Shown: one piece after another, positions 1-12,380 of the stretch
Layout: every line of letters begins with the position of its first letter
Numbering within the stretch: the first letter of the stretch is position 1
Assembly (NCBI GenBank): GCA_020152595.1
Contig: JAIGNY010001237.1
Location: 408,501 to 472,500, forward strand
DNA: 64,000 bases
Direction: 5' to 3'
From: Chiridota heheva
Lineage: Eukaryota > Echinodermata > Holothuroidea > Apodida > Chiridotidae
The notes under the pieces: generated by a model
Database searches by the model: none
The model's input: only the letters and a program-made list of their open reading frames with translations
Told to the model about the DNA's origin: nothing
Made by a program: the position numbers and the translations under genes

Positions 1-532
1 TGCTGGGCGAAAATTGCGAGTCCTGGGCGGGCCCGCCCAGTGCCGCCCACCGTAGCTAAAACCCTCCCTTGAACTTGAACTGCTGCAGGATGGGCATTTC
101 GATGATGGGTTGAAATATGTGAATGAATTAAGCAAATATCTACCAAGTTATGTAGGCCTAAACCTATAGTAATACTAGTATTGAACTACTAGGCCCTAAC
201 TTTAGGCCCCTATTTACCTATTGAGATCAACACCTCACTCAGTAGGGCACTACTTGCAAGGCAATACTTGCATACTGAGTGAGACGATGCACAATACACT
301 CATAACGTTGAAAACCACTCAGACAACAACAAATAACATAATCATAAAATGAAAACCTTTTCAAAATTGCCAAAAGTACTTACGAGCTACGATTTTGATT
401 TTGATGGTGTCTTGAAACAAGTATCTTTCAAAGTTTTTGATGAAATGATGAAAATGTATGCGAAAAATATCTAAATTATGGAAATGACATTCCGATTACG
501 TCACAAATCCCTCACTTTAGGAAACGAGTATA
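1..532. other. Left edge, no gene seen
   Basis: No coding region or splice-framed exon was recognised. Positions 23-40 form a perfect 18-base GC-rich palindrome (CTGGGCGGGCCCGCCCAG) inside a locally GC-rich patch, probably the end of a mobile element cut by the window edge. The rest is AT-rich and holds taggccta-type words. Confidence 0.5.
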
Positions 533-830
533 CAGTACATATAGTGTGCATAGGCTATGACACCCGAGTGCACTAACAGTGCTATTTTGAAAATGTTCGT
601 CAGTAATGCGAGCAGTATTTGATTTGATGCTATATGCATGTTGACTTTAATACCATCACTCTGTTGTTCAACAACTTTTCAACTAATTAGACACATCCAT
701 CCAAGGCACTTTTGGAAAATATGTAGGCCTATAGGCCTAAGTAGCGAAGGAGTCTTAAAAAACGCAATTTTTCAACTTTTCTTTATTAAACTCCCGCACA
801 AAACGTAAGTGAACATCTCAATATAGTATC
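533..830. repeat. Left copy of 0.3-kb direct repeat flanking LINE-a
   Basis: This 298-bp segment matches 3464-3736 base for base except for two substitutions in the first ~220 bp (gatttgatgc/gatttaatgc, ccatcactc/ccatcgctc) and a ~25-bp indel zone near 760-805. Both copies begin cagtacatatagtg and end atctcaatatagtatc. Its right edge abuts the LINE-a tail exactly, and its partner begins exactly at the LINE-a 5' end. The simplest reading is an unusually long target-site duplication. Confidence 0.85.
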
Positions 831-3463
831 TGAATCTGAATCTGAATCGGTTAAGTCGGCAAAAATCCTTCAAGAGGACATGAACGCCAACCAAGCGTAA
901 ATAGTATGAGTAAAAAAAAATATAAAAAAAACTAGTTAGCAATACAGGTGTTAGTAAGTTTAGCTTTGAAACAGTTGAGACTTAGTGCATGAACAATGTC
1001 TGACGGTAAAGCATTCCAATCCTTTAGTGTGTGAGGGAAGAAAGAGTGTTTATATACATTCTTTTTAGCATAGGGAACCTGGAAATTAAGGTCATGATTA
1101 TTTCTTGTATTAGTTCTAACGGTGGGGATAAGTTCATCTTTATTGATGGCGACAAGATTGTTATTGATTTTATATAGCATATGCAGCGGGTGTTGTATCG
1201 TCTTGTTTTAAGCAGGGGCCAATCTAATTTATAAAGCATGTTTTTACACTAGATTTATAAGAGTAGTCTGCCATACAGAACCTGGCTGCTCTCCTTTGAA
1301 TAGATTCAAGTTTATCCACATCGCACTGGTGATGGGGGTCCCAGACTGCAGATGCGTACTCAAGTACTGGCCTGACTAGAGCTTTATAGGCAGTGGATTT
1401 AACGTCGGTGGGACAGTTTGAGAGGTTACGTTTTAAAAGGCCAAGTATAGAGTTAGCTTTCTTGGTTATGTTATGTATATGTTTATCCCATCTAAGTTTA
1501 TTATCAATTTCAACACCTAGGTATGGGTGGGAGTTGACATGTTTTAGTGGCTGGTTGCATAAGGTATAAACAGGTGATTTAAAGCATTTCTTAGAGGAAA
1601 TTGACAAGATGTAGCATTTGGAGGGGTTGAAATTCATTTGCCATTTGTTTTGCCATTGTTCAAGTTTGTTAAGATCATCTTGGAGGATTTGTTGGTCAGA
1701 GGGGTTATCAATTGTTCTGTACACAAGGCAGTCATCAGCAAACAGTCTGACTGTGCTGTTTATATCATCAGGGATGTCATTTATATATAAGAGGAAAAGT
1801 AATGGACCCAAGACAGTACCTTGTGGTACACGGATAAAACCTGTTTAGAATCAGAGATTTCACCATCGCAAACAACACGCTGGATGCGGTTGTTGAGGAA
1901 TGATGCAAACCAGGCCAGAAGATTTCCATCAATGCCATAGGCAGAAAGTTTGGATAACAGGCGCTGGTGGGGACTTTATCAAAGGCTTTTGAGAAGTCAA
2001 GAATAGCCATAGAGACGTTACTGTTTTGGTCAATTTGTTTAGAGATATCATTTATTGTTAAGAGGAGTTGTGTTTCAGTCGATCTTTTTGCACGGAAGCC
2101 ATGTTGTAAATCAGTTAAGATATTATGCTCATCAAGGAATTTCATCACATGTGAGTGGATTATATGCTCAAGGATTTTACTACAAACGCAGGTGAGGGAA
2201 ATAGGTCTATAATTAGCTGGTTTTGTTTATCACCTTTTTTAAAAACACTACATATGTTTGCTTCTTTCCACTTGTTAGGGATAGTACCATTATCGACAGA
2301 GGTTTGAAAGAGATCACTTAGAATTTCATAGAGGTCATCAGCATGTGCTTTTAGAAACCATGGTGGTATTTGGTCAGGACCTGAGGCTTTGTTGGGGTCT
2401 AGGTTATGCAGTTGCTTTTTGACACCTTCTGGGGTAATTATAAGTTGGTTTATTTTGCTGTTGGTAAGTGGTTTAGTTACAGGAATTTGGGAGGTGTTTT
2501 CTACTGTGAAAACACTGGAAAAACTGGTCATTTAGAATGTTAGCTTTAGTTTTACTGTCACTGCAGAGTTTACCGTTATTTAGTAGATCAGAAACACCTA
2601 CAGAGTTACTTCTTAATCTTTTGATATAGGACCAAAATGCCTTTGGGTTTTTCGTTAAGTGAGTTTTAAGTTTATCACAGATGAAGGTGTTTCTAGCTTC
2701 TTTGAGGTTTTTATGGACAGCCTTTCTAAAGCTTTTATAGGTAGTCCAGTCATTGGCTTGTTGATTAGTCTTAGCTTTTTTAAACAGTTTATGTTTTTTC
2801 CTGCAGAGACGGCGTTGGATACGGGTAAACCAGGGCAGATTTAGTTTAGTTGAGGTGAATTTGTGAGGCGTGTTTTTATCAATAATCAATTTAATTTCTT
2901 GTTCAAAGAAATTCCATTTTTCATCAACATCAATGGAGGAATTAAATTGAGTATAATATTGCAGTTTAAATTTGGTCAGGTCTTCTTTTATTCGTTTTAT
3001 GTTAGCTTTTTTTCTTTAAATAGATTTTACGTTTAGGTAACTTTTTACGAGGAGGAGATATTTAGGGTCAATTCAACAATATCATGGTCACTTATACCGG
3101 GAATGACATTAGCTGAGGTAACAGCTGGTGAATTGTTAGTAAAACAAGATCAAGGATGTTGTTATCTCTGGTGGGTGACTGCACCATTTGAGTGAGATTG
3201 AATGAATTGGTCACTTCAAGAAGAATTTTGGCTGCTTCGGAGGAAGCGTTAGTTCCTGAAATAATGTTTTGACTCCAGTCAATATTAGGTTGGTTGAAAT
3301 CACCAGCAAGAATAACATTGTTTTTGTCAGCATTTTTACCAAGCTTTTGGAGGGATTTTTTCAACTCAAGTAGGCTAGTGAGATCATTGTGACTGGGTCT
3401 GTAAAATGTTCCTATATACATGCTCTTTTCCTTAGGAAATTGGAATTTGGTCCAGATAATGTC
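831..3463 (-). mobile_element. LINE-a: 5'-truncated CR1/L2-group non-LTR retrotransposon
   Basis: Read on the minus strand, the element runs from 3463 to a (GATTCA)n tail at 831-848. In order it encodes the C-terminal part of an AP-like endonuclease (3421-3092, with an AGDFNQPNIDW box), a linker (2889-2473), and a reverse transcriptase in several frames: KASGPDQIPPWFLK near 2390, DFSKAFDKVP near 1980, VPQGT/LFADDCLVY (catalytic ADD) near 1810-1730. It finishes with the SFFPHTLKDWNALP-type C-terminal end (1180-932). Frame breaks are mostly one-base changes in short runs compared with LINE-d at 18321-20180. The 3'-terminal 82-aa reading frame is identical in the two copies, so the family is young. 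The microsatellite-like tail rather than poly(A) favours the CR1/L2 group over L1. It is not an active copy as written because most of the endonuclease is missing. Confidence 0.92.
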
Positions 3464-3736
3464 CAGTACATATAGTGTGCATAGGCTATGACACCCGAGT
3501 GCACTAACAGTGCTATTTTGAAAATGTTCGTCAGTAATGCGAGCAGTATTTGATTTAATGCTATATGCATGTTGACTTTAATACCATCGCTCTGTTGTTC
3601 AACAACTTTTCAACTAATTAGACACATCCATCCAAGGCACTTTTGGAAAATATGTAGGCCTATAGGCCTAAGTAGCGAAGGAGTCTTATTAAAACGCAAA
3701 TTTACGCAACGTAAGTGAACATCTCAATATAGTATC
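3464..3736. repeat. Right copy of 0.3-kb direct repeat flanking LINE-a
   Basis: Partner of 533-830, in the same orientation. It begins at the first base after the truncated 5' end of LINE-a and is followed by unique sequence (attgcataggc). Confidence 0.85.
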
Positions 3737-6700
3737 ATTGCATAGGCTATAGGCTATCTATTTATTTCGTATTACATAAAAGTGATCCATGACGATAAAA
3801 GGCATTGTTAAAAAAAGTTGACCTGCGATTGTTGCGGAAAGGCTAGCACGTAGTCGAAATTAATCTACGCTTCTATGATCCAATGCAGCAGCAGTTTCAA
3901 CGTTATGACTTATATAGCGTTTTCTGACTGTGTATTAGCAGCCATGTAGTGGCTGTAGCGTACACTACAGTCAGATATTATCTGACAACTAATTTACCGT
4001 AACGTAACATTTCAACTTAACGTAAGGCCTACACTTTCTACATGCTGTAGGCCTTTAAATGCTAAGTACACCAGCCTACCGTAGTTTAGGCTACACAAGG
4101 CTAACGTTACATTGGGCCCGGGGTGAAGGACAGACGGAACAGTGCAAGTGGAATCTTATTCTTACCGACATCGTGATCAAACGGAGTTGAACTTCCAAAC
4201 AACGGCATTTTAAAGAAAATAAATACAAAGAACAGGTGAAATAATTTTCTATCCTCGATAATAGTAAAATATACAACGTTAAGTCTAAAATTCAATGACT
4301 CTGCCTTGTTGACAAAAAACTACAGTGCAGTATGATGTATGATGTGAAAATGATGTATATACGTCAATGACGTCAGCGCATGTGCAGACAAAGAAATGAT
4401 GTCATCAGAAGAACAGTTCGTAAGAAAGTCAATACCGTCTGACCGTTAAGTGGTATAAGACTCATCACAGTATGACTTTGTGGGAGACTGCCGAAAAAGC
4501 TAAGTCACGGGAGCTAATTGCATGAATTCTATAAACTTGATTTCCGGGAAAAACGTAACATACTGCCTAAAACTTTTTTCTCTTCTTTTTTTAACCTGTT
4601 ATGAGCTTCTGCGAATATTTGACTATCTTTAGCATGACCAGTGCAGTTACACGCCTTTACTAAATTTTTAGAAATCACAGGCTGCTTTCGTTCCCAAATT
4701 CCAAGGGATTCAATGCAGTGGGGGCAAGAGCTGTCCTCCTTTGGTTATTTATAGAAGGACAGACAGTTAAGCCTATCCCAGGCCTCCACTTAGATTATGA
4801 TTATTTCTGTATCTGTCCCCGTCAATCCCCCCCCCCCCCCCACCCACCTCCCGCCTCACAGTGTCCCGAAAGAAAGAAAACTATCCACCTCCTTACATTT
4901 TCCTGGGCCATACCTGCAAACATCGTTCTCGGCTCCTCTATTATTTAACATGAAGAAAATGATCCTAGCCTCTCTTACTAGTTGTGTCACTTATACTTTA
5001 TGTATAGGCAAAATTTATTTTGCGATTTTGCCGTGGGTAAATACCATCCATGGTTCCGCTGTGCATCTGTTTGCATATACAGTTTCAAGAGGAAAGACTG
5101 TTTTGACCCAATAAAACTCCTTTTTTTTTGTGCAATTTGTTGACAAAATAACATTAAAATTAATTGGTGGTACGCAAAATTGGCGAAAAACTACCAGCAA
5201 AGTATGCATGAAACATTTTGTGACCCCTTAACTTAGATTTTTGATCCAAATACTGGAATATGTCTAATGATATTTTGCCCTAACTTTCTCAATTTTATGG
5301 TGAAATTTCTTCTCAATGCCAAATTGTGTTTTTAATTGATTTTTCAGCCATTTTGCATTTTGGAGCATCAAAAACAGAAATATTCAGCACATACAGGGAA
5401 TTATTCAGCACATACGGGGAATTCCCCCTTGTACCTACCAGGTCTTTGCCGCTAGACTCCACTATTGCGCCCCATTTTTTATTTTATTTTAGTAGTAGTC
5501 TGTTAATAAATTTCATCGTTAGAATTTTCTTCTTTTCATCAATTGAATTTTTGATCGTTGTGCTTGATTTTGAATTTAAGCCATTTTGCGGAATTAAAGA
5601 GTCCCCCTCCCTCTGAGTAAGACTCGTCCCGTACCGTAAGGCCATGCCCCTCCCCTCCCCACCTTTTTAAATGATTTGCATGGGAGAAGATGGATATTTC
5701 TTGTGAACCCATGCAGATTTAGCAGTATAATGTAATCTAAGATCTTTAATATTCAAAATTTAGGAAAGAGAATTTTAGCTCTTGCATATCCCTGATAGTA
5801 TAACCTTTGCACATGCTAATTTTTCTTCAAACTTTGATTTGTCGTAACTTAGCAAACTATATAGGCGAATGTGTGTAAAAAAATAAAATAATGATTTGCC
5901 CGAATCTTTCTGCATAATTTTATGTGAGCACGTTTTAGTGGAATAACGATTTACTAGGAGGACCCAGGGCGAAGCATAAGATGGGCCCCTAAAGTGAGCG
6001 AAACAATCAACCATTTGTTTAGAGATAGGACACGAATAAGCCTGGATCCAGGAGTGTGACTTTAATCTCAGATGTGGCCCATAGAGTAAACAGCTTCCTA
6101 AAGCACTGTAACTTTGATAGACAAACCCAAGATGATATGACAACAGATTAAAAGCTCCAGAAAAGTTTACCAAAATCTTACTGTCTCGTGACGCTTTAAA
6201 ATTTCATGGACTACAAAAAATTTCTAGACAATCAGCGTGAGCCTAGCACATATCGGATGATCTAATCTATAAATTGTAATCATCACGCACTCTCTTGTTG
6301 AACAGACATATTTCTTTGATATTGCCTTTAAGCGGGCTTCTCGACAAATGGAACAGATTGTGTTGTTATCAGTGGCATGTAAACCGGATGTCTGTGTGTG
6401 TGGGTGGGGGTGGCTAATTAGGAAACTCGGATTATTCTAAGTTTAAGAATTCGGGGTTAAGAAATAGGAATGATTCCGAAAATACAACAAAATTTCTTAA
6501 GATGTCTGATAATTGTTCCATAACTTCACTAGCACATCTCAATGATTTGGATCCTATTGTTTTAATGTAATGTACAACACATTGTGGCTCGGGCCCCTAA
6601 TGCCTTGGGCGGGGGAGGGGGTGCTCCACCTTTCTGACCGCCTGTCGTTACGCCACTGGCGCGTTTGGGGATAGGTAAGTTTGCGCAAATCTTGTGTGGA

Positions 6701-7025
6701 GCCAGGACCGGAGCCAGGCCCTTGAACTCAGCAAACTAATCAAACCTGTCATCCAAGAAACACACATCGACTTCTAAGAGCCAGTCACATCGCAACAAAA
6801 AACCATCTAAAAAGCTACAGCCCCTTGCAAGTGAAACCAGCGGTCCACCTACCGCCAATACTCCACGGTCCACAAAATCATCTCCGTTTACCACTGTATA
6901 TTTCCCAGCACAATGTAATTGAAATCAACTATCGTTTCACCACAAACAACTCGCAAGTTTTATGTGCGCTTGGCAACATTCAGAAGGAAAAATAACCAAA
7001 AGCGATCAAAGTTTTCAAGTTTTGG
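3737..7025. other. Intergenic, no gene recognised
   Basis: Open frames here are short and show no family signature or splice framing. Landmarks are a C-run at about 4828-4842, a small duplication of attcagcacatac at about 5382-5414, and a hAT-type end word (cgttacgccactg) at about 6645-6657 whose partner end was not found. Confidence 0.4.
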
Positions 7026-7033
7026 AATTTATC

Positions 7034-7207
7034 CGGGGCCGTGATTCTCATCTGGAAAGTGGGAGTGGGGGCATGTCCCCATTGGGGCATAGGGGGACAA
7101 GATGTAAATTTTCCCCAAGATGTACTGATTTTTTACAATTCTGCTGAAAAATGGGGAGACATGTCCCCCTTCCCCACCGGGAAGCCCAACCGGGATTTAC
7201 GGCCCTG
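7034..7207. mobile_element. hAT-like MITE, 174 bp
   Basis: The ends are inverted: CGGGGCCGTGATT on the left and, read inward on the other strand, CAGGGCCGTAAATC on the right. Flanking octamers aatttatc (7026-7033) and attctatc (7208-7215) match at 6 of 8 positions, as expected of an old hAT target-site duplication. The interior is G-rich with repeated gggga/catgtcccc blocks and has no coding capacity. Confidence 0.5.
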
Positions 7208-7215
7208 ATTCTATC

Positions 7216-8610
7216 TATGGCATTACTATTGGTCTGTTTCAAGCTGAAAAGAAAATATTCTGCAATTTCAGCAAAGAAAATAAAGCTCCCGACTTTAAAA
7301 CTGCGGCTGACCTTGTATAATTAATTTACAATACATCTTTGCACGAAATGTGGCCTTCATGTTCTTAAATTGCAAAATTTCTTGCCGTATTAATCCCAGC
7401 CATTTCATGTTCATTAGACAGTTAGAGTGAGCTCTCGGTTCATTGCGTCGTCTAACAGTCTATCATATGCAAGAAGTACGCGCACGGGGCAGATCCGTCT
7501 ATCCAGTCTGCCAATCCTTCATACAATCATTTTGAAAAAGAGACAACCAACTGACCCATGCAGTTGTTTCAATTATAGGCCTAATACATGTAATATGTAG
7601 AAAATAACTGACAAATGTAGACACTGGGACATCGTACCATTCTTTTTTATCAGCAAAATAGCCAATTAACCAATTTAATCTATTTAAAAGTTTAAAAAAC
7701 TGGAGGTGTAGCCAGGATTTATTGTTGGTGTTGGGGTAGGGATCACCGAAGCAAATCAATTGTGAATCTATAATAAGCGAAAGTATCCTATAAGAGTACC
7801 TATCCCATTTCACGAGTTATTCAACAAAAATTATGAAAATTAAGCCATTATGTCTGTATATGTATATATTCTGGTTTATAGAAATTAAAATACTATTTGA
7901 CATGACGGTTTCGTTTCCGGAGTATATGAGTCCTTTATATTTCTGTAGCAGCAATAAATTGGTCGAACTTTCTTTTCGGGGAAAGGGAGATCTTACCACC
8001 CTCCAGCCCCATCGACCGCTTTTCCCTCGGTTTTATCCATGAAAAGTCATATCAGACCATAACGCAATTACATTTTCAAAATATTCCAAGAAATTTAATA
8101 TTATGCACTATGTGTAGCCTACATCGTCTAAAAGATGAACATCACTTTGTGCTAGAATGTCCCTTCTATGACGAAATTCGTAAAGTTTCATTCCTCAGCA
8201 CTTTTATCACCACCACTCATATGCTTTGTTTGAAACACTTATAAGAATTACAAGCAAATCTGTATGTTTGAATTTAGCCAGGTTCAAATTTCTTCAAGAG
8301 CGCAAAGAATCTTTAGCCTAACTATTATGTTGTATAAATCAATAATTACTTTATTGTTCAACGATCCCATTATCCATTTGTTTTTGAATATTCACTTGTT
8401 TTTTATTCCTTTTTTTTTTGGTATGGGCCTGTGTTTTGTACATGTGTTTACGTTCGTGTCTTTTTGTGTTTAAAACATTATTAGTTTTCTTAAATTCTTA
8501 AATTAATTGTAATTGTATGTAATAGGCCGCTGGAGGCCTGAACATTGAATAAAATACAGTAATAATGATTACATTTCTTTGTAAGGTCGACTGAGCTCAC
8601 TTTCTCACCA
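7216..8610. other. Intergenic, no gene recognised
   Basis: AT-rich sequence with only short, featureless frames. A polypyrimidine stretch lies at about 8400-8420. No repeat partner was noticed elsewhere in the window. Confidence 0.4.
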
Positions 8611-8705
8611 TCACCTGCGATATGCTGGTGCTTACTTTCTATTTATCACCTGGGATATGCTGGTGCTCAATCTGGAATATCACCTGCGATATACTGGTGC
8701 TCACT
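8611..8705. repeat. 35-bp tandem repeat, 3 copies
   Basis: Three units start near 8611, 8646 and 8680, each carrying tcacctgcgatatgctggtg with a few changes. Each core has a weak hairpin (caCCTG...GGTG). Confidence 0.65.
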
Positions 8706-8719
8706 CCAGAATCATCACT

Positions 8720-8810
8720 TGCTTTTAAAGGATGTTTTCGTCAGTGAGTTATAAACACTGGTGAGTTGGGATTCATTGGAATAAAAATTTATAGACATTT
8801 ATTCATCATG
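8720..8810 (+). repeat. Dispersed repeat, copy 1
   Basis: About 90 bp matching 41360-41452 in the same orientation. Shared words are cttttaaaggatgtt, cagtgagttataaa and ttattcatcatg. The family is unknown and no terminal structure is evident. Confidence 0.65.
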
Positions 8811-8902
8811 AAAAACTACAAAATCGTACACTAATCACAATAACAAAAGAAAAGAACAGTCTGACGGTTGGACATTTACATTCTAGATTGGTGAAACATG
8901 CA

Positions 8903-10911
8903 TACAACTGTTAATGTAGTAATTTTCCGATAACGTAGTATAACGACTGATAATGTAGCACAAAATGTACCGATCATGTAGTATTGACCAATACTGTAGC
9001 ACAACATTTACCGTTAATGTTTTAACGACTGATAATGTAGCCAAAAAAATGAAAATACCGACAATGTAGTTCTGATATTGTAGCAAAATATTACCGATAG
9101 TGTACAACTCCAGTATATACGTATTAATTGAAAAGCCTTTTGATGAAGCTACTCAGCAACAGTTTGTTGTCCTCATTCAAAGATAAATTGCACTCATACA
9201 TGCAGGGGCGGGATTACGGGGGGGGGGGTAAAGTTTGTTTCTTAGGCAAATCCCGCCCCTGCGTACATGGACTAATTTTAAACGCTTCGTCTGGGGAGGG
9301 GTGTAGGAAGATCCCTATCTAACAAGGTTAGGGATCCCCCAGGTGTTAACTGGTTAATCCGGCCCTGTTGATCATAATGTAAATTCCGCGCAGACATCAT
9401 GACATACTCATTATTTCTTATTTGTTTAAGTATTATGACATAATTATGTTGAGGAATTATTCTAGCTAAGAGATATAATAGAATTAATGCGCAAATTAGT
9501 TGCTTTCTTGGCACCGAATTAGCTTCATATCACATGTTTAATATTCATGAAATTGAACTGATCTTGGGCTGGTGTGACTTGGCATTATTGGAGGATGCTT
9601 AGTGGACGTTATCCGCTAATGTCACAGGCAGTGGCGTAATGACTATGCACTCTAGGGCGCCCGACTCTGATAAGTGCCCATACAAATAAAAATCACTCCT
9701 ACCTTATACTGATTTCGCCTGGCCAAGGGGAACATAAATAATCGTCCCTTCATGCTAATTTTGCCCCATTCCAACTAAGGAATCATTTTCTTTTCTTCGC
9801 CTTTGTCTGTTTGTCCGCCCTATTTTCAAAAAAGTGGAAGTTTCAAAACATTTTCATACCATTAAGCAAAACGGAAGGTTCCTAACTGTCGCATAAACAT
9901 AACTTGTCAGTTTAGTAGGTCAAGTAGGCCTGCATCTCCAAAATGCGAGTTAAAAAAAAATCATTATGCACATTTTCTTCTATAGACGTGTTTTAGAATC
10001 GTACTTTCAGATATCAAAGCAGCTAAAAACAGGGGTACCAATTTTTTCCCAAACAGGATAGCAAGTATAGCTAGCTTACGGTTAGGGTTTATAATTTAAG
10101 CCTATCAGACAAGAGGAACTGCTTAAGAAAAATTAGCCACCTGGAACCCTACGACCCCCCTCCATCCCCCGCGTCGATTACCACTCGCTTCGCTCACTAT
10201 TCAGCAATTACTATTTATGCTTTTGTTTGCTCGCTCTATTAAGGCGAGGTTTCATTGTTTGATTTTTCTTTCTAAACACAGGCACAAATACTAAAATTGC
10301 TTACCATGTCAGGAATGCATTGTTGTAAGTTCTTTTGAGAAAACAGTCATCATTAGTGGCTATTTATTTATATTTAAGTGGTCCACACAATTAGTTGGAA
10401 GGACAGAAATCTCTTGTTCGCAATAACAGAATAACTAAACAATGCATTTGGCCGGACGGACAACTTAATTGGCGAGGAGAAGAAAAAAAAAGTCGCACGG
10501 TAAGCAGGTAAGTGTGAGTGTACATGCTCAGAGGTGGCTTTTCGATTGTTTCTGCATACTAAATCAGGAACTATGCACCTCTGGGCCACATTTTGCTGTA
10601 TAATGGGGGTTCTAGTGGTGATCGAGGCATTGTTCCCCTCTCCCATCTACGCCAATGCTTGCATGTGGATAACAAATTGTTGCTGAGCACAGCTTTGTCA
10701 ATATGCGTTTCAATTAATACGTGTATGCTACACTATCTGACTATCGGTAAATTTCTTGAGAGTCATTCTGACATTTTTGGTAATTTTTTTTTGCTACGGT
10801 TAGGAAATTTACTTCATTATTGGTAAATTTTTTGCTACAATATCGGTGGATACATTATCGGTAAATTGTGTGCTACATTAGTCGATATTGGGAAGTTACT
10901 ACACAGTTGTA
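8903..10911. mobile_element. 2-kb long-inverted-repeat (foldback-like) element
   Basis: The left arm (about 8903-9175) and right arm (about 10660-10911, inverted) are homologous for ~270 bp. Both start TACAACTG at the outer edge, pass through a degenerate subterminal repeat (tgtagc/taccgataatgtag type), and share an inner block (cgtattaattgaaa, then ctcagcaaca). The ~1.5-kb interior has no transposase-like frame, so this looks non-autonomous. Its left half is itself interrupted by a 59-bp MITE at 9203-9261. No target-site duplication could be matched at the outer edges. Confidence 0.7.
9203..9261. mobile_element. 59-bp hAT-like mini-MITE
   Basis: The termini are perfect 13-bp inverted repeats (CAGGGGCGGGATT / AATCCCGCCCCTG) around a short G-run. 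Flanking octamers catacatg (9195-9202) and cgtacatg (9262-9269) match at 7 of 8 positions, the duplication length typical of hAT elements. It lies just inside the left arm of the 8903-10911 element, so it arrived later. Confidence 0.75.
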
Positions 10912-11879
10912 ACACAAGTCAAAAGGAAGAAAACACACAAATTAGCTCCAATGTGAATTGCCACATCAGAATCGCTTATTTTCCATCGAGTGTGAGCTCG
11001 GTTGCTGATGGAGGCTGATGAAGAACAATAGATGAAAGAGATGGATTAGCCAGATTAGCATGCTACTCCAAGTTAAGGAACTCCGGGTGAAGTGCATGGT
11101 TTCCATGGAAATGGCTACGGTGTAACGATTCTTGACATAAACGGAATTGAAGTGGTTTCTATAGTGAAAATTTCTAGGCAAATATGCGGATAAAGAAAAT
11201 GTCGGGCATTTACATGATATACCCTGCAAGTAATATCAAACGACTAGCTGTAAGCTGTTTCTTAAGACCAACAGGCCACATTTAAATAGATGACATACTT
11301 CACTAAGTCTGGATAAAAAGAACTTTCTGAGTATTGTTAATCGCCCAAAGTCTTCCAGGTCTAGTCACTACAAGGCTATTGTTGACAAGCCAACTGCAAT
11401 TGTTAAATGGAAATGCTTATCTTTTACTAACATTGATTACGAATGTTGCTTTTTCGGTTCATGCAATACATTTCATTTATAGAATCCTGGACAACAAATT
11501 TTTACTCTTCAGGATTAGCGTGTTGCGCATAGTCGAGTTCCCTTTGTATTTTGTGTATAATAGAAGTCTGTGCAAACAACTTTGGCTTATCAACAGCTAT
11601 TTGCGTCTGCAGAGGGCTTTTGTTTTGGTGAGAAGGGTATTTGCGTCTCCAGAGGGGTGTTTTTTTTTTTTTTTTTTGGCGGAAGGTAGGAGGGGAACAG
11701 CATGGTATTGATTTAGAGAAAAATGCCAGGGGTACTAACAGTGTGTCGCTATATTGCCATAGGTCCTAGGCAGAGGCGTAGGAAGTGGGAGCGTGCAGGT
11801 GCAACTTGCCGCCCCTCTGAGAGGATTTCATCGCGGCCCGGTTACATGCTTTCTGCGCTATTTAGAGGTCAAATATTAA
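10912..11879. other. Intergenic, no gene recognised
   Basis: Contains a T-run of about 20 at 11660-11679 and short frames without motifs. A 125-codon frame at 11334-11711 runs into the poly-T tract and is not credible as a gene. Confidence 0.4.
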
Positions 11880-12130
11880 CATAAAATTGAAAAAAATTGT
11901 TAAAATTGAAGAAAATTGTTAAAATTGAAGAAAAGTGTTACCATCGAAGCAAATCGTTAAAGTTGACTGATTGAAGAAAGATGTTATGATTGAAAAAAAA
12001 TTGTTAAAATAGAAAATTGTGGTTAAAATTGAGGAAAATTGTTAAAATAGAAAATTGTTAAATAGAAAATTGTTGGAATAAAACAAATGTTAAAATTGAA
12101 GAAAGTTTGTTAAAAATGAAGAAAACTTCA
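11880..12130 (+). repeat. Degenerate ~18-bp tandem repeat
   Basis: About a dozen decayed units of gttaaaattgaagaaaatt. The purine bias is strong and the units vary in length, typical of an old slippage-derived array. Confidence 0.65.
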
Positions 12131-12187
12131 CGAAAATTCTAGAAAGCTTCCCCAAAATTGAAGGCGATTTCCCAAACTGCTGAAGGA

Positions 12188-12275
12188 GATTTCCGATTAA
12201 TTGTAAAGCGCTTTGAGACAGTCTAGGACAGTATAAAGCGCTATATAAGCATTACTATTATTATTAGTATTATTA
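12188..12275 (+). mobile_element. L2/CR1-type LINE (or dependent SINE) 3' end
   Basis: The segment reads ttgtaaagcgctttgagac, then aaagcgctatataag, and ends in an impure (ATT)n tail. This pair of AAAGCGCT boxes before a trinucleotide tail is the conserved 3' end used by L2-clade LINEs and the SINEs that borrow their machinery. No body is recognisable upstream, so it is a heavily 5'-truncated copy or a SINE remnant. Confidence 0.65.
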
Positions 12276-12380
12276 TTATCAACAGTAACTTAAAAAAAAA
12301 AAAGGAAAACAAAAAACATTTCATGGAAACTTAACTTTACCAGTGCAAGTTTTTTGCTCGTAACCGGGAAATTTTGAGGT

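Noticed and set aside
5775-6173. 132-codon minus-strand frame
   Set aside because: No domain, repeat partner or splice evidence; composition matches the surrounding AT-rich sequence.
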